In this document: positions 11,701-22,116 of the stretch, piece by piece
How the letters are laid out: every line of letters begins with the position of its first letter
Numbering within the stretch: the first letter of the stretch is position 1
NCBI RefSeq assembly: GCF_000315625.1
Contig: NW_005434633.1
Coordinates: 1-64,000 of the forward strand
From: Guillardia theta CCMP2712
Taxonomy: Eukaryota; Cryptophyceae; Pyrenomonadales; Geminigeraceae
Direction of reading: 5' to 3'
Length of the DNA stretch: 64,000 nt
Made by a program: the position numbers and the translations under genes
Notes under the pieces: model-generated
What the model saw: only the letters and a program-made list of their open reading frames with translations
What the model was told of the DNA's origin: nothing
Databases searched by the model: none

Positions 11701-14151
11701 TCGTTCCAGGCTCGTCCCAACCCTCGTCGTTAAACTGTACAGCAAATCTTTCAGCTGCTTCGCCTCCCTCCTCCTTGCGCTCTTGGTGACTATCGATGAT
11801 TCCGCCGAGGTCGTAAGATTCCAGTTCAGGCTCCTCTTTCTTCGCTCCGGCCTCCTCCTCCTTCTCTTTCCTGGGTGAGTTAAAAAGCTCCAACATCTCC
11901 AAGACACTCTTCCCTTCAAGATCGGGAGGGAGTGCTGGCTCATCGTCATCCTGTTGGAGACTGTCGACGACCAAAGGCTGCCTCCCTCCCAAATCATCCT
12001 CTTCCATCTGGTCGAAGACTGGAGACGAAGTCTGCTTCTCCTCTCCGTGCACCACTCTATCCTGTCTCACTCCCTCCTCCTCCACTTCCTCCTCCTCTTT
12101 CTTCATCTCGACCTCGGGCTCCCGTTCATCATGCTCCCGCTCGATGGTCTCTGCAACGGGCTCGACGTCCTGCCTGTCGTGTCCCTTTGCATCAGGAAAG
12201 GCTCCCACATTCTCGCGACTCTCAGCAGCAGCCTCCTCATCATCACCAGCTCCTGTAGAGTTGCTCCTTACCCGCCGGAGGATGACTCCGAAGGGACTCT
12301 TCAGACGTTCCTCCAGCGCTGAGGAGGAAGATCAGGACGGACCAAAGGAGAGCAGAGACAAGGACTGAGGCAGGAAGGACAAACAAGCAGGAGAATCATA
12401 ACAAACACATGGAGACATGATCAGCAGCAAGAAATCACCTTTAGCCTCCTCAGCACTCTCGCTCCTGACAGGCGACAGCTGGTCCTCTGGTGGGCTCCTC
12501 TCCATCTTCGCCTCGTCAACCGCCATCGGAGATCTCTTCTCCATGCTAAAATTCTGCGAGTCGTCGGCCGACGAAGTCCTGTATGTCTCCTGTCTCATCT
12601 TCTCCTCTCTCTGCACGTGGGCTTGCAGAGCTGCCTTAGGAGCTGAGAAGTGCGGCCCTTGCGCTCGCGGCTGGACAGGCTGGGGAACCACCCCCTTCTG
12701 CTCCATCGCTCGGAACATGGCCATCCTGTCAGAGATACTGACCTGCTCCTCCCTCTTGGACTTCAAGACAGGCACAGGCTCAGCCTCCTCCTGCTCGTCC
12801 AAGTGGACCTCTTCAGCTGCTTCCGGCAACGGGCGGAGGCTGTGGAGGACGTTGGAGGAGGTGCCATCGAGAGAGAAGGCAGGGCACTTGCAAGCTTCCG
12901 ATGCCCTGCGGGTGCTCATGGCTCTGTGCAACCTGCTCATGGACTCTGAGACTTGTTGGATCAAGGAGTCAGCGAGGTCAGAGGGGAAGGGGCCGAACCC
13001 TTCCCTCTCGTGCGGCAGGATGTTCATCTGAGCCACGATGCTGAACTTCTTGTCAACACTCGACCTCCCCCGCTGCAGCTTCACGATCTGAATGCGAGTG
13101 AGAGGGACGCGGAGCGCAAACGCCACGTCCTCCTTGATCAGCTTCTCCATCTGCTGCCTCTTCGCAGGGCTCGAGAGCAAGCTGTCATGGTTCTCCTCCA
13201 GGGTCAGCAAGACCCCAACAGTCTCTGACTGGCTGCTGGGCAACAACACCGTTTGCTTCTCCGGCTGACTCGCAGGCTCTTTGACGTCAACCTTGAGGTC
13301 GTCCAGAGAGAGCTCATCGTGGCGATCGTGCTTGTGAGGGTGAAGAGATTCCTCGCTCTTGCTTGCCTGAACTGCATGTCAGCAAAGGAGGAAGACTGAA
13401 GGGGAGGGAAGAAGCGAACAGGGGCCAGGGAGGGACTTACACTCATCACTTTGGTGAACATCTCCGTCAGCTCCTTGACGTGAGACTCTGACTGGAGGTG
13501 CTCGAGCTCGGGGTCAACTTGAGACGAGCTGAGCTTTTGATCGAAGAATGCGGAGTCTTCGGCGTCATCCCCATTCTCCGACGGGTAAGTCCTCGCCGTC
13601 GCAGTGATCTCCATGTCCTCCACGCTCTGCTCTAGAACGCTGCAACAGAATGAGCAAGACAGCACATCATCTTCACAGCCTACCTGGGGTCCGCGGTGGG
13701 CTCCGTAGGTCTGTCGTCTCCTCCCTGTGGCTCGAGGGGCTCCTGGAGCTGTAGCGAGCTGGGAATGACCTCGTTGTGGGTATCAAGGGCAGAGTTCAAG
13801 GGGGAAGCCGAGGAAGGGATGGTGAGCTTGGGAACGGCTGAAGCTCCCCGGGGAGCAGCAAGGTGAGTTGTCACATGATCGTTCTGGCCGATTGGAGATG
13901 GCGAGCGGTGGCGCTCGACGAGTCCCAACGGGTCATGTGTCTTGCTGTGACCGTTCTGAAACGTGGTGACGAAAGGATCGACCGATGCGAAGATCGGAGA
14001 CTGAGAGTTCGCCCTCCTCTGTGAGTCGTCGTGCCTCCTAACTTCCGTCTGAAGCGGATGACGTCAGCAGCAAGACAGCAAACATGTTCCTTACCCCTTG
14101 CCGCTCTCTCTCTTTCGCCGACAACAAGATGTCAGGTTCCAACAAAGTGAC
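4292..14151 (-). CDS. Giant ABCC-like pseudo-transporter fused to RhoGAP-like, ankyrin and PH domains
   Basis: Exons in transcript order: 14151-14095, 14048-13684, 13639-13441, 13366-12439, 12318-5804, 5620-4824 (with a frameshift near 5213), 4617-4513, 4399-4292; all other phases agree. The first exon has no clear start, so the 5' end may be missing. The product is about 3,000 aa. In order: acidic/serine-rich N-terminus with two copies of a SEA-like unit (12.9-13.2 kb and 11.1-11.35 kb); membrane block 1 (10.6-9.7 kb); NBD1 (9.5-9.0 kb); membrane block 2 (8.8-7.8 kb); NBD2 (7.6-7.0 kb); a RhoGAP-like region (6.7-6.1 kb; GLPRPLISPEF, HRMTPFL); ankyrin repeats (5.86-5.15 kb); PH domain (5.1-4.5 kb; KEWFPKYYAIV, EVRAWFIALE). 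NBD1 has GTTKSGKSS but no LSGGQ. NBD2 has lost Walker A (SRRSEDLKA) and has EE instead of DE (VLVLEEAT). Active transport is therefore doubtful; a membrane scaffold for small-GTPase or lipid signalling is an inference. Confidence 0.78.
4621..4823 (-). repeat. Intron with (GGA)n run (sense strand CTC)
   Basis: This intron interrupts the PH domain of the ABC-like gene. On the + strand it carries a GGA run at about 4634-4680 and purine-rich sequence to about 4795. On the sense strand this is a long CTC pyrimidine tract next to the acceptor. Confidence 0.7.
5621..5803 (-). repeat. In-frame intron containing CAG/CTG trinucleotide tract
   Basis: A 183-nt intron of the ABC-like gene starts GTGAG and ends GCAG on the minus strand. 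Its length is divisible by three and it has no stop in the host frame, so an uncorrected reading gives about 26 cysteines in a row followed by a leucine/proline-rich stretch. Removing it restores an ankyrin repeat (LHNALEAGDVE joined to VMKKAIAEGADLDERN), which is why I call it an intron. The + strand shows CAG/CAA units at about 5731-5798. Confidence 0.8.
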
Positions 14152-16329
14152 CTGGAACGGTGAGTCAGAGAGAAAGCAATGCAAAAACAATCTCAAGTGT
14201 TACTTTGCTCGGTTTCTGGCCATGGATGGTGTCACTGTACAACAGAGGACCAAGTTAGCAGGCCTTCAAGAGGAGATTATCTCATCACATGGTGGGGGCA
14301 ACGTGGCTCGGCTCTGTCGGGATTGATTCCGCATTGAGGCGAGATTTTAGTGTAGATGGGGCGTTTCTGTTCGGCGCCAAACTTGATTCTCTAAGGGGCG
14401 ACGACGACATTAAAGAAAGATCATGCTTGATTTCCTGCAAGATCGTCATATGGCGCAGTCATGCCTAAGAGGCAATCTTCGAGACCTGTACAATTTGATA
14501 CAGGCTACTCAACTCTGCAATTCCAGCGTCCTTCGACTGACAGGAAATCGTTTCAGTCGCGCACCATCACGACTTCCTCCTTTCTCACATCTCCGGTAAG
14601 GTAACTGGAGGTCGACAAGGAGGATGTGTCGTTCCTCCTCGATGCCACGTCATTGCTACTGGAAGCAAACTGGTGAGACCTGCAATATAGGAGCAACTGC
14701 CGTCAGATTCTTCATAACGTGCAACCCGTTGCGCTCCAAACAATCGTTGCTGGGCACTCCATTTACCTGTTCAATCTTATCGACGACTCTCGAAGATCGT
14801 CAAGCAGATTTCCTTGTAAGATACTGGAAGAGACATCTCAGTCAGCCAGACACTGAAAACTCCTCAGAAAGCAGCTACTTAGAGTCCTTTGCACCAAACG
14901 GATTGGAACGGCTAGTGCTTAACCCATTCGTTTCTTTCCGTGCTGTCGCGCTCTGGGAGAAGGAACAAGAGGCATCACAACGAGCATCATGAAATCAAAG
15001 ACACACAAAGATTTCAGGGGGCCTTCTGATATTCACGGGCTCTACGATTCCCCTGTCAACTCGTCTCAGTCATTCAAATGCCTCAAGTGCCACAGACCTG
15101 TTAGAGTATTCTTTCGGTCTGTAACTTGACCCTGAAGTTTGCCGCTGAGCTGGTCCAGCGTCATGGATAGAAGTAGGTGGAGAATGCTTGGGTGGAGAAT
15201 CAAACTTGTCGAGCGCCTACGGGCTGATAAGAAGAAGGACGAGACAAGACTGGCAACATTTGACCTTCAGACGCTCTTCCAGTAATGAAAGGCGGGATTG
15301 GAGATCATCCACAGAGTGTTCGTACATGGCGGTGTATAGCTGAGCGCGCTCTCTGCTACTATCGGGAAAGCTCCAATGTCCTCATCAGCGTCTCTCGTAC
15401 AACTCAAAGTCGACTCTCCTTGGATCAGAATCGCCCAGGATTTCCCTTCTGCTTCATCTCCGCTTCACCTTGTGGGAGCTATGGCCCCTAGAAGGGCATG
15501 CCCAAGGACTGTCCCCTTGCTATCGAAGCAAGAGTTCGAATGTGCTGTTTTCTCAACCAGAGAATCTTGTTTCATACAGCATCCCCCCTGGCAACGTAGC
15601 TCAGTCAGCATGACAACCTGTGTGGACAAGGGGTTATATCCCCTGCGTTCAAAGCTTATGCTCTTTGATCAACATCATGCATGAAGCTACAACGTATGTA
15701 GCTGGTCAGGACATGTCCATCAGGCTCGCGGCCTCAAAGGGACAGTCACGCCAGTCTGATCGGCAATTGCATCAACCCCAGCGAGTAAACCGCTACCTTG
15801 TAACACTATCCACGATCTTCTCCAAGTCTGCATTTGCTTCTTTTATCTCCGTACCTCTTGCTATGGCTCTTAACTGTTTCTCCCTCACTCTCTCAACAAC
15901 CGATCTCCTAACTGTCCCTGATGTTTTACCATCCTCGCCTGCCTGCTCAGCCCGCATGAACATCTACTTGTCCTCCCATTCCATCACTTTGTGTCGGTTC
16001 AAGCATGCAAGTCAGACTATCTCCCCATGTCTTGCCGCTCCTTCCAGCACTTTCCCATCCTCCTCTCCCATCACGCGCTTCCCATTCCTCCTTCTTCGCC
16101 GCCCCCAGCATGTCGAGAAGAGCCCATCATCCAGCAGTCTTACAACGACCACCCCTATACCTATTACTACCCTCCCCTGGATGGACTATCCATAGCTGAA
16201 GATACCCACCTTTTTGAAGGATTAAATACCCCTCCATCAATACCCCTACCCCTTATTCCAATTCATACTACCCCCTTGGAAGACCTTCGATCATTGCCCA
16301 CCCCCTTTTTTGTTCGGGGCCTTCGAATG
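14152..16329. other. Intergenic stretch, no supportable gene
   Basis: The open frames here are short, lack family motifs and cannot be joined by convincing splice sites. Base use is that of unique, non-repetitive DNA. The end (about 16146-16320) carries a C-rich TACCCCT motif tract. An unrecognised or decayed gene, or the missing 5' exon of the minus-strand ABC-like gene, could be hidden here. Confidence 0.5.
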
Positions 16330-16545
16330 TAAAACTCAAATTTACATGTTTAAAAGGTTTTTAGTTCTACGGTGTTTCCGTTCAGAACATAAAATAATTA
16401 TATTACTTTTAAAAGTCTACGGTGATAATTATCCATATAACATATTTTATATTGAAAGGTATAGAAATATTAAAACTGAATAATAATAAAGTACAAATTC
16501 ATATAACCATGTTAATCACATTCTGTAACGGACATGGGATCGCGT
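16330..16545. other. AT-rich block
   Basis: About 200 nt of strongly A+T-rich sequence (runs such as AATAATTATATTACTTTTAAAA) between a C-rich motif tract and a GC-rich block. It has no coding potential. The sharp compositional steps suggest a boundary element or the remnant of an insertion. Confidence 0.5.
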
Positions 16546-16765
16546 CCCACTAAAATAACCGTGCACGGAGGCTCACCGTCACAGTGTCCCGAAGTTCCGC
16601 CGCCGGGCCCGGCGGGCTGCCGGGGTAGCCCGGCCGCCGACCTGTCACTCACTGCTGAGTCACGCGGCGACCGGGTTCGCTGTTAGTGAGTCACGGTGGC
16701 CTGCGATCTTTCCGCCGGGACTCCAAGGACACTACTATTGCGAGTCAGTGAGTGACACACTTACT
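16546..16765. repeat. GC-rich block with repeated TGAGTCA/GTGACTC motifs
   Basis: This block is rich in CCGGGC/GCCGGC palindromic words and has several GAGTCAC or GAGTGAC heptamers in both orientations. Similar combinations of GGCCAGCC-type words and TGAGTCA occur near 22125-22205 and 52005-52195. It may be a dispersed non-coding element; no open frame is supported. Confidence 0.4.
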
Positions 16766-17669
16766 GTTTACACTCTCCCCTCTGATCAGAACATTGCAGG
16801 CTTGAACTGAACACATACGAAGAGTTTCAGTTCTACGACATCTCAGCAAGAACTTGACGAATCTGCTCGATGGCTCAGCTCCAAGCAGTGGTTTCCAGTG
16901 CTTGATCACCAGCAGTGGAGATAGCCTTCCCGCGTTGGCTGCATATGGTGAGGCTTCATTCACCTTTACATTCGTGAGCAGATGTTGAACTTTACATGTA
17001 GATCTATCCTCTGCTGGTGTCAATCAGTCGGAATCTTGGGCTTGAACCTGTCCTCAATGATCTGGACAAACTACCCGAGAAGCTTCAAGGTTTCAAGCCT
17101 CCCAATGCTATTTACAGTTCGACGTTTGTCAGACGGCATGATGTTCGATGCGCTTATCGCCAACTTCGGTAGTCTTCTGTGTAGGTTTGACTTGAATCCC
17201 CTGCCCCGCATTCATATGTCATATGGCAGATGGTATCAATCTCAGGCTCAAGACTGTCAACGAGCTTCGAATCGACACGACAACATACGAGCTTGACGTT
17301 GTGCATTTCGCACTTGTGACCGTCAACATCTACATCGTTGTCTTCCCCCCGGTTCAAACAAGTAATGATGTCTTCAGCATCGCCTTCTTGCAATCTGCAG
17401 TTCGAATGAAGCAACTTGTCGGTAGGAAGCTGATACCCTCCATCCACGATTCTTTGTGGGGTTTCTTGAATCAGACTGAAGATCGAGAGAGTTCAAAAGC
17501 ATCAACGATGTGAGATTGCTTCAACTGGCCCCTATGGAAGTTTCACAGCATTCACGGCGATCCTGAAAGAATTTGGTGATTTTCCAGACGATGAAAGGTT
17601 TCTTCTCACATTGACAGCGGCATCCTTTCAACAACACAATCCTCACTCTGAGCAAGACCGGTTCAAACG
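16766..17669. other. Intergenic stretch, no supportable gene
   Basis: Short open frames on both strands (for example 17154-17447 on the minus strand) show no motif, no splice partner and no clear start context. I see nothing that can be named. Confidence 0.45.
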
Positions 17670-18827
17670 TCAGAAACCAGCCAACCTCTGCATCTTGCGA
17701 TGGGTGACTCGCTGATTGCGGTTTATGCATGCGACGTTGCTCCAGTCTTTCTCCCTGTAGTAGCTGTCGTGCCAGCAACCCGTCAGCCTGCTCAATCCCC
17801 CGGTGTTGAGCGCCCAGAAGCAATCGTAGTTCATCTGATCCAACAAGTCGATCAGGTCCTGCAGGTCTGACCGTCTCCATCGCCCGACATAGTGGTACTC
17901 AAACTCCATGTACCTCACCATCTGCGCTCCCAATGCTCTGATGCCCCCAAGTACCGCTCGCATGTCGTTGCCTTCCGTATCGATGGACAGGAACTCGATG
18001 CTAGAGATGTTTTGTTGGCGGACAAGAGAGTCAAGGGTAGTCACATTCATAGCAACAGTCGGCACATCTACGGGATGTACCTCAAGCCCCAAAGTTTCTT
18101 CACCAACTTGCCCATGCGGAAAACGCTCGGTCCCAATTGAGGACGAGACGGCGACATTCACAAGGTTGACTTCACCGAGGAAACCTAACTTCCCCATGCA
18201 TGTCTGTAGCAGCCTGAAGTTGTTCGGCATCGGCTCAACGCATACCCCACGAACGCTCCTCTCAGCCATGCCTGCCTGCAGGAACCGACGTTGTCGTGCC
18301 TGTCCGCACTTCCTACGAACGTAAGTTGGAAACTCTTCCTGCTCGCACGTCCTGTACTTTGGCACCCAGAACTTGTCATTTCTCGACCAGGAATGCATCC
18401 AGTAGATCAAGTCCTCGCCCTTATTGCACCCAATGGACAGCAAGGTCGCCGATGGCAGATGGGCTGTTTCTTCCAACAGCGCATCGATCCATCGTTCATT
18501 GAGCGGGCAGAAGGAGTTCAGATGAGGCTTGGTCTTGGTGATCGCTCGGATCCTTTCCTCCGAACATCTTTCTCCAGGAATGCTGCCCTCGCCTCTCGGA
18601 TGCTCCTTGGAGAGCAAGGAGCTGTTGTGAATCGGAACGCAGCGTGCGGAAGAGGGAGAGTCTTGCCGCCAGCAACACCAGCAACACCAGGAGGAGGAGA
18701 GAGTCAAGAGCAGGAGGAGGGAATTCTTGCTACACAGACGAGCATGCAGCAGACTCTTCGCTCTCCTCAGCTCTGCCCATCGTCTGCTCGACCCCAACTC
18801 ACCCCTGTCCAGCTGCTGGCCTGCCAT
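17670..18827 (-). CDS. FkbM-family methyltransferase, membrane-anchored
   Basis: This is an intronless gene of 385 aa, unusual for this window. The start is the first ATG (MAGQQLDRGELG). A leucine-rich segment, then Trp/Cys-rich, at about residues 37-58 could act as a signal anchor, leaving the catalytic part in the secretory lumen. The Rossmann part shows LLSIGCNKGEDLIYW (SAM-binding motif I), GVCVEPMPNNFRLL (acidic motif II), TTLDSLV and FLSIDTEGND, all typical of FkbM (Methyltransf_21) proteins. These methylate sugars or small-molecule hydroxyls, so a glycan O-methyltransferase of the Golgi is a reasonable inference; the substrate is unknown. Confidence 0.85.
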   Translation of the reverse strand: MAGQQLDRGELGSSRRWAELRRAKSLLHARLCSKNSLLLLLTLSSSWCCWCCWRQDSPSSARCVPIHNSSLLSKEHPRGEGSIPGERCSEERIRAITKTKPHLNSFCPLNERWIDALLEETAHLPSATLLSIGCNKGEDLIYWMHSWSRNDKFWVPKYRTCEQEEFPTYVRRKCGQARQRRFLQAGMAERSVRGVCVEPMPNNFRLLQTCMGKLGFLGEVNLVNVAVSSSIGTERFPHGQVGEETLGLEVHPVDVPTVAMNVTTLDSLVRQQNISSIEFLSIDTEGNDMRAVLGGIRALGAQMVRYMEFEYHYVGRWRRSDLQDLIDLLDQMNYDCFWALNTGGLSRLTGCWHDSYYREKDWSNVACINRNQRVTHRKMQRLAGF

Positions 18828-19029
18828 GCCCCGACCTAAAGAGACCCATTTATTAGTCAACAATGCACATAGATCTTATAATCAGGCTAGCCTCGGATAA
18901 TAATTAAGAAATTTTGGAAAGGCAGAAGTATCATGTGGGTCTTATATTAGGATGTGTCCTTCGAATGAAATCTCACGACTAAGTCTGCCATGGTAAAACA
19001 TCCCCTTCAATTCTTACTTCTTCCCCCCC

Positions 19030-19437
19030 CCCATCGGCAACTCCAGCTCGAGTCAGCTCAACAGCACGTCAAACTCGTCTCTTCCTTGTAACGAGACGCT
19101 GGAGAATTGCAGCTCCCCAACTGCGAGGAGGCTCCTGCAGTCAACCGTCATGGACTTGGTCAACTACACCAAGGAGCGGCTGGTAACGACCTGCTTCCGC
19201 TCCCTCCTTGTCCGCTCACGGCCTCCTCGCTTCAACCTGCCCTGTGGGACCATCCCTCCGCTCTCCGTTGTCCACGAGCTCGTGCCTCCCATCTGTCGCT
19301 CCTCCTCCTTTTCTGCCTCCTTCCTGGGTGATCAGAACGCCATCGCCACCAGCCCCCCAGCTATCGACAAGGACGGCAAGCTGTCCTTTAATGTGAAGTC
19401 CAGCTGGGGAGGGGAGCAGACGCTTGCGATCAGTTCA
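19030..19437 (+). CDS. Partial exon of a secreted or surface protein, cut by gap
   Basis: An open frame enters after a poly-C acceptor-like tract at about 19023-19034 and runs into the N gap. It is Asn/Ser/Thr-rich with many potential N-glycosylation sites (NSTSNSS, NETLENCSS) and a dibasic ARRLLQ motif, followed by a cysteine-containing region. Its 3' part lies in the gap. It may be an exon of an extracellular protein; no family is recognised. The next gene has its own start beyond the gap. Confidence 0.35.
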
Positions 19438-19537
19438 NNNNNNNNNNNNNNNNNNNNNNNNNNNNNNNNNNNNNNNNNNNNNNNNNNNNNNNNNNNNNNN
19501 NNNNNNNNNNNNNNNNNNNNNNNNNNNNNNNNNNNNN
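19438..19537. other. Assembly gap (100 N)
   Basis: Exactly 100 N, a conventional gap of unknown size. Low-complexity C-rich sequence follows directly, a likely cause of the break. Confidence 0.99.
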
Positions 19538-19707
19538 CCTCCCTACTACTTCTTACCTTTCCCCCTCCCCCCCCCCCTACCCCCCCCCCCCTCCCTCCCT
19601 CTTCATCAGACTCTCTCGCTCTCTGACCCATCATCCTCTCCTCCTGCTTCTCCTCGTCCTCTGCCTTCCCCCTTCCCACCCTTGACCTTGCATTCTTGAC
19701 AAATTGC

Positions 19708-22116
19708 ATGAAACAGAAATGGGTTTACTCTCCATTACGACTGTTGCGGGGTTGCCGCCTTCTATCTGTATCCGCAGCTCATCAGGCCCACCGAGAAATG
19801 CCTGGCCATGTCGTCAAGAGTCTTGAGGGGCTTCTGGGGTCGGACAGGTTGTCATTCGGAGCAGCCATAAGGGAGCAGCATGGGAGAGACGAGAGTTATC
19901 ATGCGGATGCTGATGGGATTTTCCCTCCTCAGGTCGTCATACTCCCGCGCAGCACCGCCGAAGTCTCAGAGATCGTGAAGATATGCAGCCATGCCAGGAT
20001 CCCCATCATTCCTTCCGGCGCCTGCACCTCGCTGGAGGGGCACATAGCCGCGCTCAGAGGAGGTGTCGCACTGAACATGCGGGAGATGAACAAGATCCTT
20101 GAGGTCAATCAGGAGGACATGGACGTCAGGGTCCAGGCAGGAGTCACACGAATACACCTGAACGAGTACCTCCGCGACACGGGTGCTTGTCCTACTAGCC
20201 GCATGCTGTCAGGTCTGACTGACGTCCCTCCCGTAGGGTTGTTCTTTCCTATCGATCCTGGTGCGGACGCATCGATCGGCGGCATGCTGAGCACACGAGC
20301 CTCAGGTCTCGATGAAGCTTAGTGGAAGCGAGTTGACGTCAGGTTCTGTGCAGGTACCAATGCAGTGCGGTACGGAACCATGCGGGACAACGCCCTGAGC
20401 CTGGAGGCAGTGATGGCTGACGGCAGCATCATTTCGACGGGTAAACATGGCGTTGCCGCACCTGCCTTCGTCTTGACATGTAGCGATAAGGGAGCAGGGC
20501 AAGGAAGAGCTCGACGGGCTACGATCTCACGAGGCTCTTGATAGGTTTCTTTGTTCCCTTGAATTCCATGTGATCACGCTGATTGCATCAAAACCTGGTC
20601 CGCTCCTGCTGCTGCTGGGCCTCCTCCACATCGACAGGATCTGAGGGAACTTTGGGCATCATAACAGAAGCTACCATCAAGCTCCACGGGCAGGTTCACG
20701 TCATGCAACAGACTCGCGATATCCCTTGATGTGTGGCTGCTCGCAGCCGGAAGCAATCTCAGCTGCCGTCTGCGAGTTCAACAAGCTTGAAGGAATTCAA
20801 CATTGACATAGCACCTTCAATCTGAGTTTCTTACAGATTCTGTCAATGCTACCATATGCATCATCCAGGTTTGAACTCAGTGCGAGGCGTCTCGTCCCCC
20901 TGTTCTCATATCAGAGTGCAGAGTGGAATACCCGTAGCGAGAATTGAACTGCTGGACGAGAAGACCTGTGCTGCTGTCAAGGCGCAAAGGTAAGCTCTTC
21001 CTCCTCCTCGTCTCGTCTCTTTCTCATCTGCAGCTGGCATCAGTAAACTAGAACTTGAAGCGAAACCGACATTGTTCTTCGAGTTTCATGGTGAATCATG
21101 GAACTTCCTGCAAGCCAGTCCTCACCAGCTTGTCAATGACAGGCTCCAAGAGTTCAGTGGAGGAGCAGGCAGTACGGGTCTGATTTGACTGTGTGTCTGC
21201 ATCTGCCAAGTGATTCATTGATTTGCAGGCAGGGGAAATCTGCAAGGACTTCGGGGGCAGTCGCTTCAAGTGGGCAGGATCGGCAGAGGAGCGAACAACA
21301 CTGTGCGACTTTCCTCTTGCTGCTAACACTACCTCATGTGCGAGCAGGTGGAAGGCAAGACACCAGGCCTACTACTCCATCATCGCCCAGAGGCCAGGAT
21401 GCAAAGTGAGAGGGAGGACGCTGCTGTCGGAGAGTCTGACGACTGTGACAGGGGATGCCCACTGACGCTTGCGTGCCCATCTCAAGACTGGCCGAATGCA
21501 TCGAGGAGACCGAGGGTGACATGGTTGCCTGTGGACTGGTGCTGTTTTTCCTCCATGCACATCATGACCCTTGACTGTTTGTTACTCACTTGACCAGGCT
21601 GGTTCCATCCTTGGGCACGTCGGGTACGATCTCAAGTAGCATAGGGAGTGAGGTCCGAGCTGAGGGCTGAGCAGGGACGGAAACTTCCACTGCATCCTCG
21701 TCCTCGATCCCAACAACCAGGACGAGATTCATGTGACTTGCTCAGCATCTTTTCCTGCCCCTCTTGGATGTCTGACGGACCGATGGAGCAGGCTGCTCAT
21801 CAGTTTGCTGAACGGCTAGCGCGCCGAGCGATCAGGATGGGCGGCACCTGCAGGAACGTTGCTGCCCTTTTCGAGTCCAGCCCATTTGGCTGAGTGTGTT
21901 GCTGTACAGTGGAGAGCATGGAGTTGGCTACGGGAAGCTGAAATTCATGGAGGAGGAATACGGGCCTGCTGCCATCGAAGTCATGCGGAGTATCAAGGTA
22001 AAGCCAACATTAGAACAGTCTCTCGTTCAAGTGGTTCTCACTGAAGATCTTGTTCGTTTCAACAGAAGGCGCTTGACCCGCTGGGGATCTTGAATCCTGG
22101 CAAGATGGGTTCGTAA
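19708..22116 (+). CDS. LDHD: D-lactate dehydrogenase (cytochrome) / glycolate-oxidase GlcD type, mitochondrial
   Basis: It oxidises D-lactate to pyruvate with FAD and passes electrons to cytochrome c or quinone (family knowledge). About 14 small exons follow the family order. The Arg/Ser-rich N-terminus ([20 protein letters not shown]) looks like a mitochondrial transit peptide. The FAD-binding half has [47 protein letters not shown] and [18 protein letters not shown]. The C-terminal half has [79 protein letters not shown] and [13 protein letters not shown] before the stop. Clear junctions include 20182/20237 and 20305; the join at about 21850-21912, before the SGEHGVG motif, did not resolve cleanly. 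It reads as an intact gene. Confidence 0.9.

Noticed and set aside
14624-14992. 122-codon plus-strand frame in the 14-17 kb interval
   Set aside because: No motif, no splice partners and unremarkable composition; chance open frame is the simpler reading.
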